DNA of 64,000 bases from JANXYW01 sp031400455 (GCA_031400455.1 JANNPX010000014.1:1-64000), one strand, 5' to 3'. Shown: positions 41,339 to 52,600, counted from the first letter of the stretch. A program made the numbers and translations. Notes: generated by a model not told the origin, from the letters alone.

Positions 41339-43092
41339 CCTGCCTCCGTCCTGATGTACGGCATCGCCGCAAGGAGCGTGGGAGCTGCGTCCATCACCGT
41401 ACGATATCCGACAGCGGCGATCTCGTCGCCACGCTTGAAGTCGCGCACGCCGCCGCCACCCTCGACGCAGACCTCGATGTTGACGTCGGCGTCCACGTGG
41501 CTCACCTCCGAGAGGTGGTTCACCATGATCTCAAGCGAGCGGAGGATCGTCTCGATCGCGAAGGGGCGCTGCGGCTTCTCGTTCAGGCCGTCGCGCGGCG
41601 AAGTGTGCGATCCCGTCAGTCGCACGCCGATGACAAGGCCCGCGCCCAACTCGCGGCATTGCTGCACCGGCACCGGGTGCAGCACACTCCCGTCGACGAG
41701 ATAGCTTCCGAGGGCAGCCGATGGTGGATACACGCCCGGAATTGCCATGCTGGCGAGCAACCTCGGCCAGGCCAGACCGGAGGTGAAGGTCACCGCCGTT
41801 CGCCGAAAGAGGTCCGTCGCCACAACCGCCAGCGGTAGGTCCAGGTCCTCGATGTGGCGTTCTCCGCCAAGGCCGCGCAGCCCTTCCTTCAAGCCGCTGT
41901 TGCTCAGGAACGAATGGATCGGCAGCGTCGGCCGTACCGCCTTCGCGGCGACGCGTGCTGTGTGCTCCGTCAGTTCGTCCACCGTCATGCCGGCAGCGAT
42001 GCCCGCCGCAATGGGCGCACCGATGCTGCACCCCGCGATGATGTCGATCGGCACGTCGAGTTCATCCAGGGCGCGCAGCACGCCCAGGTGCGCCAGCCCT
42101 TTCGCCGCTCCGGCGCCGAGCGCTACGCCGATACGTCGGTGCGTCAGCACGCGCGCCAGTCTCGCAATCGGAGTCCGCGGACCGTTCGAGTCTGACTCTG
42201 GCGGCACGATGCCCACGACCGGCAGTCCGACTCGCGCGGTCAGACGCCGCAGCGCTGGCTGCGTCCAGCGTTCGTCCCCAATCACGATGACCTGCCCGGC
42301 GGAATCATGTTCTGAGGTGGTGTACCCGTCGCTGGTTTCGTGGGCGACGTGCAATACCGATGATGCATTCGGCGCGATCTGATGGAACGCCGTCTCGCCG
42401 CCGAACAGGACGATCTCGTCGAATTCGTGCGAGAGCCGTTCTATGAGGCGCGGCAGTTCCGCCACGTCGGAACCACTAATTGGCTGTACGGAGACCTTCG
42501 CGGCCTCCAGGTTCTGCTGACGGCTCGCATCGATGAAGCCTTCGCCCGCGACCAGCACCCTCACCCGCCCTGATGCCACGCTCGCCATGGCGGCGGGCAG
42601 GAGTGCCAACGCGCGCACGTCCGCGGGCCTACAACAAATGACGTGAACTCGCGCGGTGTGCAGGGCAAGCAGCCGCTCGTTCGCATGCTTCAGCCGCCCT
42701 GCCAGCGTTGCCGAGAGCGCCTCTATGAGGCGGGATCGCACGTCACCGACGCCCGCGAGCCGCGCCTGCGTCATCGCGTAGGTTTGGACAGCCGTCCCGG
42801 CGATCACGTCCGCGGAGGCGGGGTCACCGGTCAGTAGCGACATCTCACCTACGCACTCGCCGAAGCCGAGGCGCCCCAACTCGCGGCGCTCTCCGTTGTT
42901 GTTCGTCGCCATCACCGCTGCTACGCCCTCGACAATCACCTGGAAGAGCGGCTCAATCGTCCCTTGCGCGACCAGTACCTCGCCCGGCTGGTAGGTGCGT
43001 AGATCCATCACGGATCGAAGCGCGTCCCACTCGGTATCCGAGAGAAGCTGGAACAGCGTGCTCGCGAGCGTACGATTCTCGATGTTTGGCAT
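41335..43092 (-). CDS. Patatin-like phospholipase with cyclic-nucleotide-binding domain
   Basis: A 585-residue protein in the style of neuropathy target esterase. Residues about 10-115 form a cyclic-nucleotide-binding domain (FGECVGEMSLLTGDPASADVIA, with the phosphate-binding cassette near LTGDPASADV). A middle region of about 180 residues is of Rossmann-like appearance. Residues about 305-500 form the patatin domain: oxyanion loop GAGAAKGLAHLG, nucleophile Ser in GCSIG, and catalytic Asp in LVDGS. The start ATG 43092 was chosen from the beginning of homology. It opens the operon with the FtsX-like permease and LolD-like ATPase, so ligand-controlled lipid hydrolysis may be linked to lipid transport. 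Confidence 0.9.
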   Translation of the reverse strand: MPNIENRTLASTLFQLLSDTEWDALRSVMDLRTYQPGEVLVAQGTIEPLFQVIVEGVAAVMATNNNGERRELGRLGFGECVGEMSLLTGDPASADVIAGTAVQTYAMTQARLAGVGDVRSRLIEALSATLAGRLKHANERLLALHTARVHVICCRPADVRALALLPAAMASVASGRVRVLVAGEGFIDASRQQNLEAAKVSVQPISGSDVAELPRLIERLSHEFDEIVLFGGETAFHQIAPNASSVLHVAHETSDGYTTSEHDSAGQVIVIGDERWTQPALRRLTARVGLPVVGIVPPESDSNGPRTPIARLARVLTHRRIGVALGAGAAKGLAHLGVLRALDELDVPIDIIAGCSIGAPIAAGIAAGMTVDELTEHTARVAAKAVRPTLPIHSFLSNSGLKEGLRGLGGERHIEDLDLPLAVVATDLFRRTAVTFTSGLAWPRLLASMAIPGVYPPSAALGSYLVDGSVLHPVPVQQCRELGAGLVIGVRLTGSHTSPRDGLNEKPQRPFAIETILRSLEIMVNHLSEVSHVDADVNIEVCVEGGGGVRDFKRGDEIAAVGYRTVMDAAPTLLAAMPYIRTEAG

Positions 43093-43359
43093 CAGCGATA
43101 GATTGCGCCTATCTGAGGCGAGACGCAAGCGATGATTGCGGAGCTTCGCTTCTTGACGGGCGAACGTTGCGCTCGCGTTAATTCGGGGCGGCATCGGTCG
43201 GGGCCGTTGACACGGGACAGGGCATCCCTCAGACTTTCTGGAGCTAGCCCGAAACTCCCCGCAGGGCACATCAGGCGACGCGGATCCGCTATGAGGACGT
43301 GTAGGGCAGCGGACGCCAGACCGACGCGACGATTTCGACAGCGGTTAGAGAGTTAAACC

Positions 43360-46300
43360 TTGCGTCACCTCCTTCGTACCCACTCGCTCGGCGTTGTGCT
43401 CGTGATTGCGGCCCTTGCGTCGCTGACTGCTATCGCGCCGCGTCTATGGCAGTCGGGTTCCGCACCCGCTACCGAGGCGGCAGGGATCGCGACTTCGGGT
43501 CGTGACCCGGCTCCGCTATTCGACCGCGACGACGAATCCAGAAGCCCAACTCGTACGCCGACCAAGACTCCCACGAAGACACCGACGCCCACGCGGACGG
43601 CCACGAAGACATCGACGCCCACGCGGACAGCCACCGCGACATCGACATCGACGCCGACATCCACGCCCACCCCCACGGCGACACCGACGCTCCCCCCGGC
43701 GCTGGCGAACTTCGTAGTCACAGACGCCGCGTGGAAGTTCAGTCGCAGTCCGGGACAGGACTGGCAGAATGCGGCGTTCAACGACGGCACATGGGGCGCG
43801 GCGGTCGCGCCGAGCCAGGGGCTCTGCACATCGGGCGTCCCCAATCCCCAGATCGCCGCGCCTATGTGGGCGCCGAATCCGGTGGCATTCGAGACGGTGT
43901 ACTTCCGTAGACTGTTTGCGCTCGACCAGGTGCCCACATCTGCGACGATCTTCACCGTCTTCGACGATATCGGCGATCTCTACGTCAACGGGACGCTCGT
44001 TCGGACGGACAACAACCCGATCGTCGACGCGGAGCCGATGTCCGATGACATCGCCGCGCTCCTGCGGATCGGCGTGAACGTGATCGCCCTCCGTGTCACG
44101 GATGCGGCTGGGGCATGTCAGGCCGTGCAGGTGACCACGAGCTTCGTCGACCCGATCAACAGCCTCGCGCTCACCGTGGATCGCAACGCCGCGCCCGCGG
44201 GGCTCTCGCAGATACCGCTCGGCTCGATACCGATCGAAGCCATTGGAAGCAGCGGGAACGTCGCATCATCGGCGATCCGCAACATGAACCTCGAGAGTTC
44301 ACAGCTCAGCAGCATCCGGCTCTCGTCGATCCGGCTGAGCAGCATCGCGCTCGCCAGCACGCGGCTGAGCAGCATCCAGCTTTCGTCGATTCCCATCACC
44401 TACCCAGGTGGCTGGGAGGCGATCCTCGACGGCACGGCGCTCGACGGCGTACCGCTGCAACAAGTGACGCTTGGGCAGCTCGCCGCGCTGAGCCCGGCGC
44501 CCGCTGCTCTGGATCCGAATTCGCCGGAACCGCTCACGATCGGCCAAGTGGACCTCAGTTCAACTGAACTCCGCTCGCTCAGTCTCGCGGCGGTCGCTCT
44601 CGGCAGTACGCGGCTCAGCTCGATCGCAGTCCCGGCAGGTGCGGCCGATTGGTGCGACGCGATCGCGCAAGCCGGATCGACGTGCGCCGACCTCGGCTAC
44701 ACATCCGGCGATATCGGCGACGCCACGCTCATCGAACTCAACGTCAGGGGAGTGCGGCTCAGCTCCATCCAGCTCAGCAGCATCCGGCTCAGCAGCATCG
44801 ATCTCGCCAGCTCTGAGCTCGGTTCGATTCGGCTCAGCAGCATCCGGCTCAGTTCGATTCAGCTCAGCAGCATCCGCCTCAGCTCCATTCGGCTCAGCAG
44901 CATCACCACGCCGGGCGGAGCCATCGCTTCCGTTCGGCTCAGTTCGATCGACCTGCCGGCGGGGGCCGCCAGCTGGTGCGAGTACTTCGCGACCAACGGA
45001 CCCACATGCGCCGCGCTTGGCATCAGCGATACCAGCACGCTCTTCGAGGTCGCCGCCGCGCTCACGCAACAGAACATCCCGATCGCGTCGAGTGCGCTGG
45101 CGCCCATCCGGCTCAGCAGCATCCGGCTCAGCTCGATCCAGCTCAGCAGCATCAGGCTCAGCTCGATTCCGCTCGACAGCATCGCGATCAGCGACACGCG
45201 GCTCAGCAGCATCCGGCTCAGCTCGATTCGGCTCAGCAGCATCGCGCCGGACGCGTCTCGACTCAGCAGCATCCGGCTCAGCTCCATCGCCAATGTCGAC
45301 ACGATTGTGTCTTGCGACATCGTTGCGTGCGCATCGGCTACGCTCGGTGATGCAGGCGACTTGAACGCAATCCTGCCGGACGCACTGCTTGGCGCTCTCG
45401 GCGCCTATGACGACGTCACCGTTCAAGACATCCTCGACGATCTTGGCGCGTCACCCGCCGAAGTTGCGTACTTCCTCAGCCTCTTCTACGGCGAGGTCAC
45501 GGTCGGCGAGGTCGCGAACGACCCGACCGTGAACCTCGGCGATACGACGCTCGGACAGCTGCTGCTGGCGCTGCTCGTGAAGTCGGACTACCCGTGGGAG
45601 AACCTGCCGCTCGACGCCATCAACTCGCCCCTCGTCCCCGGTGGTGGCACGCCGCTCAATTACACCGCGACGTTCAACTACGCCGGTCCGCCCGCCGTCG
45701 AACCGACGCTGCTCCGGGTCGCCCTCCCGGACACCTTCCGCTACCTGCCCGGCACCACGACGATCACCATCACGGGCGCGCCCGTTGTGACGCTGCAAAC
45801 GGAACCATCCGTTAGCGGTGCGACCGTCACGTGGGACGTGCCCGGCCTGATAGCGGGCGATCTCGTGCGCGTCGACTTCCAGGCCCGTGCGGGCCTCCGT
45901 CTTGGCACGCAGACATCGTCGGTCGCCGCCCTTCGCGCGCCGTACCCGGAGACAAACGCCACGCTGCAAGCGCCCGTCACCATCGGCGAGAATTTTGAGT
46001 CGAACGACGACCCTGCCACAGCTCCCATTGTCGCGCCCGACACGCTCTATCTCTCGCACATCAGCAGCGCGACCGACCGAGACTTCTTCCGCATTCCGGC
46101 CAGCTTCCAGCCCGGGCAGCGGGTGCAGGTTCTGCTGAGCCACCAGTCGCAGGACAACGACATTGCGCTCTTCAGCCCGGCGGCATCGCAGCTGCGCCCG
46201 TCCACCGGTGAACCGCTGCAGAGCCTGCCGCTCGATGACGACGGACGCGATATCAACAGCGCGGGCAACAACCCGCAGCCGCAGACGCTGCAGGACGTCG

Positions 46301-49300
46301 GAATCGCCGCGGCGCGGCTCAGCAGCATTCAGCTGAGCAGCATTCGGCTCAGTAGCATCTCTGCAAACCGCGGTTCCGCGGACGAATCCGTCGCCGCGCT
46401 CTCCACCGATTCCGATTCGGGTTACTACACGGTGCAGATCGGCGGCTACAACGGCGCGTCCGGCGTCGACCCGTACATCATGCGCCTCAAGGTCGACGAT
46501 CCCCCGCCCGATCCCGCCTGCGCCGCGCGCACGTTCCCGAATGCGGGCTCCGGGGTTGCCGGCACCACGCCGGCATCGTTCCCGAACGACACCAACACGA
46601 TCTTCCTCGTGAACGAGAAGCGCCTGGGCGATACCTATGGCGCATCAGCCGCGACGAGCGTGATGACCGCGCTGACAACGCTCGCCGGGCGAAGCGATCT
46701 CGGCGTGCGTGGCGCTGTGCTGTCGATCGATGGCTCATCGTCCGTCGCAGGCGCGTACGCGGCCTGGGATGCAGCCCCGTGTTCGACCTCCACTGCGAAC
46801 GCGGTCGTGAAGGCGATCAACGCGCTGGTCGACCAATATCGCACCAACATGCCGCAGCTCCAGAACATTGTCGTCGTCGGCGCCGATCAACTCGTGCCGT
46901 TCGCGCGCATCCCCGACCTCACTCGCATCTCGAACGAAGGCGACTACGCCGCTGATGCGCAGGCCACCGGCAACCCGGAATTCGCGAGCAGTTTCATCGC
47001 GCGCAACATCCTCACGGATGACGCGTACGCCGACTTCAATCCGACGCCCTGGCTCGACCGCCAGATCTTCGTGCCGCAGGTGGCCATTGGCCGGATGGTC
47101 GAAACGCCGGATCAGATCATCGCCCAGGTCAACCAGTTCATCGACTTCAGCGGCCGACTCGATCCGGACACCGCCCTGACGACCGGCTACGACTTCCTCG
47201 CCGACGGCGCGAACGAGATCGGGGCGTCGCTCGACACGCTGGTGGGCATTCCGAACGCGCAGCGCCTGATCAACGAAACGTGGACGAGCGCCGACCTTCA
47301 GGCGGCGCTCAACGACGCGACGCCGGTGCCGGATGTGGTGTCCCTGAACGCGCACTTCGATCAGTACCGGCTGCTCCCGGGCGCCGGCAACAGCACGAAC
47401 GATGAGTCCGACCTCTACACCACGGCGGACATCGCGCGCGCCCCGGCCGATCCGCTCCTGCTGGAAGCGCGCGTCATCTTCTCGATGGGCTGCCACTCCG
47501 GCCTGAACGCGCCCGACTTCCTCGTCGGTTCGCCGAACGCCGATCAGGCGCAGCGACTGCTCGACTGGCCGCAGGCGTTCTCCGATCAGGGTGCCGCGGT
47601 CTACGTCGCCAACACCGGTTACGGCTACGGCGATACGGATATCGTCGCGTACTCCGAGAAGGTGATGTCGCTGTTCGCCGAGCGCATCGGCAGCAAGACG
47701 GGCAGCACCCTCACCATTGGACAGGCACTGGCATACGCCAAGCAGGAGTACTTCGGCAGCCTGGTGCAGTACGAGGCCTACGATGAGAAGGCGCTACAGG
47801 AAACGACCTTCTACGGATTGCCCATGTTCCGCATCGGTCCGCCGATTCAGACGCCGCCACCCCTGTTGTCGGCACTCTCGTCGCCGTCGCTGTCGGCCCT
47901 GTCATTGCCACCATTCGAGACCGATCCCCGCACCGGGCTCAACGCCTTCAGCATTGACGCTTCGCCGTCATTCGCCCTGATCGATCTCGGCGCGAAGGGC
48001 GCGTATTACACCAGCGATGGTGGTAGCGAGGCGAACGCCGGCCGTCCGATACAGCCGCAGTTCAGCGTCGACCTTCCTGTGTCGACGGATGGCTCGAAAC
48101 CGCACGGCATCATCGTGACCGGGCTGCAGTCCACCGATACGCACGGCTTCAACGCGGTCTTCTCGAGCCCCGTGACCGACGGCTCGGTGCCCGAACAGCC
48201 GACTGATACCATCTTCCCGTCGTCGATTCACAACCTCACCGCGTTCACGACGCCGTTCGGCCCCCAACATCGTGCAGTCTTCATGCCCGGACAGTTCCTG
48301 CCCGAAACGGGACAACCGGTGGGTACGGGTACACAACGCCTGTTCACAGGCATCCAGGCTACGGTGCTCTACTCGAACAGCAGCGACGTAACGCCGCCGA
48401 CGATCATTCAGACACGCGCCGCCATCATCGGCGCGGACGCCAGCTTCGTCGTCGAAGCCGAAGACGACCTGCCCGACAACGTCATGAGCGTGTTCGTACT
48501 GTTCCGTGCGCAGTCGAGCCCCGCGTGGTCCGCGCTCGACCTCGTGAACGAACCCGGCACGAATCGCTGGACAGGCTCAGCTCCCGCGGGCGGTCCGGTC
48601 GAGTACATGGTCTACGCTATCGATGCGGGCGGGAACGTCGCGCTCTCGACCAACAAGGGCGAGTTTCACCACACCGAGTCCGTGCCGCCGTCCAGCGGCC
48701 TGACGGTCACGGTCGCGGGTACGATAGCCGGCGGTGGCTGGTACAGCTCCGCGAGCATCACGGTCGCTGGCGCGCCGGGCGCCACCTTCGAGACGAGCGT
48801 TGACGGCAAGCCGTTCCTGCCCTACACCGGCGCGGTCGCTATTACCGGCCCGGGCGTGCACGTCGTCAATGCGCGGGGCTCCGACTTCTCCAGCGGCGGC
48901 GCCATCGTGCCTGTCGATGCCACGCCACCCACCGTGGCGATCACGGCGCCCGCGCTCAACGGAACGCTGCTCAAGAATCAGCCGGTCGCGGCATCATATG
49001 CATGTGCCGACGCCGGCTCCGGCGTGGCGACATGCCTGGGCTCGGTCGCCAACGGTGCGCCGATTGACACGTCGGCGTCTGGCCCGAAGGTGTTCCAGGT
49101 GACGGCAAGTGATGTCGCCGGCAACCTCAGCGTTGTCAATCATGCATATTCGGTCAGCACGTGCGCGTTCGGCAACACCGCCTGCGACGGGCTCCCCGAT
49201 GCGTACAAGCTCGCGCAGGCCTGCTTCGCGCAGTACCCACTCACGCAAGACATCGGCGCGCTCGACACGGACGGGGATGGTCTAACGAACCTCGAAGAGT

Positions 49301-49608
49301 TCGTCTACCTCACGGATCCGTGCAAGGTGGACACCGACGACGATGGCTATACCGATGACCGGGAGGTTACGCTCGCTAGCAACCCGCTGATCTACTGCGG
49401 GATCATGCGGGCTGATGTGACTGGTGATGGCGTCATCAGCATCATGGATCTCAGCCTGGTCGCCGGATACTGGCAGCAGTCGGTGCCACCGGCACCTGCC
49501 CGTTACGACCAGGACGGCGACGCACAGATAAGCATCATCGATCTCTCGAGGATGGCGGCCTGGTTCTCGCGCAACATCTCGCAGTGTCCGAGCGCTCCCA
49601 GTCCGTAG
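43360..49608 (+). CDS. Giant secreted LSSI-repeat protein with gingipain-like (C25) protease domain and dockerin-like end
   Basis: A 2082-residue protein starting at TTG 43360. Layout: signal peptide (about 1-35), Thr/Pro repeats (about 62-111), a galactose-binding-like domain (about 115-260), blocks of the pentapeptide (R/Q)LSSI at about 311-345, 409-425, 466-534, 582-647 and 984-1001, a beta domain (about 730-1050), and a peptidase C25-like domain with candidate dyad His1332 (SLNAHFDQ) and Cys1378 (SMGCHSG). Beta-sandwich domains follow (about 1580-1920). The C-terminus has calcium-binding DxDGDGL repeats and two dockerin-like loops (DVTGDGVISIMDLS, DQDGDAQISIIDLS). It is likely an exported adhesive or protein-degrading surface protein. 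No LPXTG or obvious anchor is seen. Confidence 0.85.
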   Translation: MRHLLRTHSLGVVLVIAALASLTAIAPRLWQSGSAPATEAAGIATSGRDPAPLFDRDDESRSPTRTPTKTPTKTPTPTRTATKTSTPTRTATATSTSTPTSTPTPTATPTLPPALANFVVTDAAWKFSRSPGQDWQNAAFNDGTWGAAVAPSQGLCTSGVPNPQIAAPMWAPNPVAFETVYFRRLFALDQVPTSATIFTVFDDIGDLYVNGTLVRTDNNPIVDAEPMSDDIAALLRIGVNVIALRVTDAAGACQAVQVTTSFVDPINSLALTVDRNAAPAGLSQIPLGSIPIEAIGSSGNVASSAIRNMNLESSQLSSIRLSSIRLSSIALASTRLSSIQLSSIPITYPGGWEAILDGTALDGVPLQQVTLGQLAALSPAPAALDPNSPEPLTIGQVDLSSTELRSLSLAAVALGSTRLSSIAVPAGAADWCDAIAQAGSTCADLGYTSGDIGDATLIELNVRGVRLSSIQLSSIRLSSIDLASSELGSIRLSSIRLSSIQLSSIRLSSIRLSSITTPGGAIASVRLSSIDLPAGAASWCEYFATNGPTCAALGISDTSTLFEVAAALTQQNIPIASSALAPIRLSSIRLSSIQLSSIRLSSIPLDSIAISDTRLSSIRLSSIRLSSIAPDASRLSSIRLSSIANVDTIVSCDIVACASATLGDAGDLNAILPDALLGALGAYDDVTVQDILDDLGASPAEVAYFLSLFYGEVTVGEVANDPTVNLGDTTLGQLLLALLVKSDYPWENLPLDAINSPLVPGGGTPLNYTATFNYAGPPAVEPTLLRVALPDTFRYLPGTTTITITGAPVVTLQTEPSVSGATVTWDVPGLIAGDLVRVDFQARAGLRLGTQTSSVAALRAPYPETNATLQAPVTIGENFESNDDPATAPIVAPDTLYLSHISSATDRDFFRIPASFQPGQRVQVLLSHQSQDNDIALFSPAASQLRPSTGEPLQSLPLDDDGRDINSAGNNPQPQTLQDVGIAAARLSSIQLSSIRLSSISANRGSADESVAALSTDSDSGYYTVQIGGYNGASGVDPYIMRLKVDDPPPDPACAARTFPNAGSGVAGTTPASFPNDTNTIFLVNEKRLGDTYGASAATSVMTALTTLAGRSDLGVRGAVLSIDGSSSVAGAYAAWDAAPCSTSTANAVVKAINALVDQYRTNMPQLQNIVVVGADQLVPFARIPDLTRISNEGDYAADAQATGNPEFASSFIARNILTDDAYADFNPTPWLDRQIFVPQVAIGRMVETPDQIIAQVNQFIDFSGRLDPDTALTTGYDFLADGANEIGASLDTLVGIPNAQRLINETWTSADLQAALNDATPVPDVVSLNAHFDQYRLLPGAGNSTNDESDLYTTADIARAPADPLLLEARVIFSMGCHSGLNAPDFLVGSPNADQAQRLLDWPQAFSDQGAAVYVANTGYGYGDTDIVAYSEKVMSLFAERIGSKTGSTLTIGQALAYAKQEYFGSLVQYEAYDEKALQETTFYGLPMFRIGPPIQTPPPLLSALSSPSLSALSLPPFETDPRTGLNAFSIDASPSFALIDLGAKGAYYTSDGGSEANAGRPIQPQFSVDLPVSTDGSKPHGIIVTGLQSTDTHGFNAVFSSPVTDGSVPEQPTDTIFPSSIHNLTAFTTPFGPQHRAVFMPGQFLPETGQPVGTGTQRLFTGIQATVLYSNSSDVTPPTIIQTRAAIIGADASFVVEAEDDLPDNVMSVFVLFRAQSSPAWSALDLVNEPGTNRWTGSAPAGGPVEYMVYAIDAGGNVALSTNKGEFHHTESVPPSSGLTVTVAGTIAGGGWYSSASITVAGAPGATFETSVDGKPFLPYTGAVAITGPGVHVVNARGSDFSSGGAIVPVDATPPTVAITAPALNGTLLKNQPVAASYACADAGSGVATCLGSVANGAPIDTSASGPKVFQVTASDVAGNLSVVNHAYSVSTCAFGNTACDGLPDAYKLAQACFAQYPLTQDIGALDTDGDGLTNLEEFVYLTDPCKVDTDDDGYTDDREVTLASNPLIYCGIMRADVTGDGVISIMDLSLVAGYWQQSVPPAPARYDQDGDAQISIIDLSRMAAWFSRNISQCPSAPSP
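44287..45300 (+). repeat. 15-bp tandem coding repeats (LSSI units)
   Basis: Blocks of a 15-base unit such as CGGCTCAGCAGCATC recur in phase within the giant gene, with a smaller block at 46312-46359. Units alternate Arg and Gln codons and TCG/AGC serine codons, so the DNA repeats are imperfect while the protein is nearly exact. They are a likely site of slippage or recombination. Confidence 0.85.
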
Positions 49609-49655
49609 GGGTCTGACGTCCGGAGAGCGATCGCCGGCGCCGGTAGAATAGGCGC

Positions 49656-52600
49656 ATGACGGCCAGCCTCACCCCTTACGTTCCACGGCTACTGGTCGAG
49701 TGGGATCGGGTCGCTCCCAGCGATGCGTACCGCTTGATCGACGGTACGCTCGTCTTCATCGACATCTCCGGCTTCACGGCTATGTCCGAACGCCTCGCAC
49801 GGAGCGGCAAGGTGGGTGCCGAAGAAGTCACGGAAGTGATGAACGCCAGCTTCACACGTCTCCTGGAACACGCCTACGCTGAAGGCGGGTCCCTGCTCAA
49901 GTTCGGCGGCGATGCGCTGCTCCTCTTTTACTCTGGCGAACGCCATGCCCAGCGTGGCTGTCGCGCCGCGATGTCAATGCGCCAGGAGTTGCGGCGAGCG
50001 GGTCGTTTTCGCACGTCGGCGGGCCTGGTCGGGCTGCGCATGTCTGTCGGCGTGCACAGTGGCGAGTGTGCGTTCTTCCTCGCCGGCGATTCCCATCGTG
50101 AGTTGATCATCGCTGGCCCCACCGTGACGAAGACCGTCGAAATGGAGGCGACGGCGCAGACGGGGGAGATCCTCGTGAGCGCCGAGATCGCCGCGATGTT
50201 GCCGGCGGGCGGCTCCGTCGCCCATCCATCCGGCGGGTTCCTGCTGAAGAAGGCCCCGCCGTCAACCGGAGATAGCGCGCCCGAGGATGCGGCGCTGGTC
50301 TTCGCGCATGGAGATATCTTCGTTCCGGTAGCGATTCGCCAGCATCTGGGTGAGACCGCGGCGGAGAGTGAACATCGTCAGGTCACGGTAGCGTTCATCC
50401 ATTTCGACCGCACCGACGCATTGCTTGCGGCCGATGGTCCCGCGGCGCTCGCAGCGAAGCTCGACTCGCTCATGCGGAACGTGCAGGCGGCAACGCTCGA
50501 ACATGACGTCTGCGTGCTCGGTACCGATATCGACAAAGATGGCGGAAAGATCATCCTCACGGCAGGCGTGCCCCGCAGTAACGATAACGACGAGGAGCGA
50601 ATGCTCCGCGCTCTCCGCGCCATCGTCGACGCGAGTGCCGATCTTCCTTTGCGCGTCGGCGTCAATCGCGGCCCCGTGTTCGCCGGCGACATCGGTCCGT
50701 CATATCGCAAGACGTACACGGTGATGGGCGATGCCGTGAACCTCGCGGCGCGGCTCATGGCGAAAGCTGAACCGGGCCAGATCCTGTCGACCGAGAGCGT
50801 CATCGAGCGTTCCCGCACGCAGTTCAAGACGCGCGCGCTCGAACCCTTCAGCGTGAAGGGGAAGGCCCGGCCGATCACGGCGTTCGCGATCGGTTCTATG
50901 CGGGCGCTTCGGGCCAGAGGCGACGCCAGCCGCGTTCCGCTTGTCGGGCGCGAGCAGGAGATGCACCTGCTCACCGCGACGCTCGACTCCATCCACGTCC
51001 AGGGCACGGCCATTGTCGAGCTGATCGGCCCCGCCGGCATCGGGAAGTCGCGGCTCATTCGTGAACTCGCGGCGTCGCGCGAAGGTATCGCGTACTTCGA
51101 GACGACCGCCGAGCAGTACGCCTCAGCGACACCGTACTTCGCCTTCGGTGCGTTCCTGCGGTCCGTCCTTGGGATAGCGCCGCAGAGCCGCGGTGCGAAC
51201 GCGGTCGCAACCCTCACCGAACGCGTCAACGAGCACGCCCCTTTGCTCGCGCCGTGGCTGCCGCTGGTCGCGCTCGTGATGGATCTCCGCGTCCCATCGA
51301 CGCCCGAGGTCGACCAGCTCGACCCGCGCTTCCGCCGCAACCGGCTGCATGAAGTGGTCACTGAGCTCTTGACGCGGCTCTTGCCGCGCCCGGCCGTGAT
51401 CGCCTTCGATGACGCGCATTGGCTCGACGAAGCTTCGCGCGACCTCCTGCGGTACGTCATGGCAAGCGTTGACCAGGTGCCGTGGCTTATCTGCATCCCC
51501 CGCCGGCCAGACGACGCCCTCTCGTTCGCTCCCGATGCGCCGAACGCCGCCGTTATCAGGCTCGAACCGCTCGCGCCGGACGCCGCGCTCGCCCTCGTGG
51601 CGGCGGTCGCAAGTGACGCGCCCATCTCCCAGCACGAGTTGCGCGCCCTCGCCGAGCGCGCCGGCGGCAACCCGCTCTTCCTCCGCGAGATCGTCGCCAA
51701 CCGCCTCGCCCAGCAGGAGGGCGCTGGCATGCCTGAGAGTGTGGAAGCGTTGCTTACCGCACGCATCGATCGCCTGGCGCCGGACGATCGACGGCTCCTG
51801 CGTTACGCATCCGTCTTCGGCACCAGCATCAGCACGGAGGCGCTGGACGGCAGCCTTGCGGGCCTGGTTGCATCTGAGGGCGAGGCGAGCTGGCTGCGTC
51901 TCGATGAGTTCCTCGTGACGGATGTGCCGGGGAGCGTCCGTTTCAAACACGCGGTCGTTCAGGAGGTCGCGTACGAAGGCCTGCCGTTTCGCCTGCGGCG
52001 AGAGCTGCACGAACGCATAGGCCTGTACCTTGAGCGCACTGCTGGCGAGCGTGCAGACGACGACGCCGACCTGCTCTCTGTCCATTTCTCGCGAGCGCAG
52101 GATTACCGGCGCGCCTACCGCTATGCGCGAATCGCGGGCGATCGTTCGAAAGCCCGGTTTGCCAACGTTGAGGCATCGGAGGCGTACGCCCGCGCGATCT
52201 CTGCCGCACGCCTGCTAGACGATGTCCCCTCAGTGGAACTCGCGGCGCTGCTCGAATCGCGCGGCGACGTCTGCGAGCTTGCCGGGCGCTACGCCGATGC
52301 GGCGTCCGCGTATCAGGCCGCCGGTCGCATTGATGGTTATCACGGCGCAGCGCCGGGCGGACTCGCGCTGAAGCAGGGTGTGATTCGCGAGCGGACGGGC
52401 CGGTACACGCCTGCGCTCCGGTGGTACGGGCGTGCGTTGCGGGCGGAGGATGGCGATCCGCGCGATCGCGCCAAGCTAGGGCTCGCCTACGCCGGCGTAC
52501 GGTTCCGCCAGGGCCGTTACGCAGACTGCGCACACTGGGCTCGCACGGCGCTACGCGACGCCCAAGCGGTGGGTGACCGGGCCGGTGAGGCGCATGCCTA

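Noticed and set aside
44560..45426. Minus-strand frame with AEPDAAEP repeats
   Set aside because: It is the antisense reading of the LSSI coding repeats.
44287..46360. CRISPR-like array
   Set aside because: The repeats are 15-base coding units without spacers and are in frame in a long gene.
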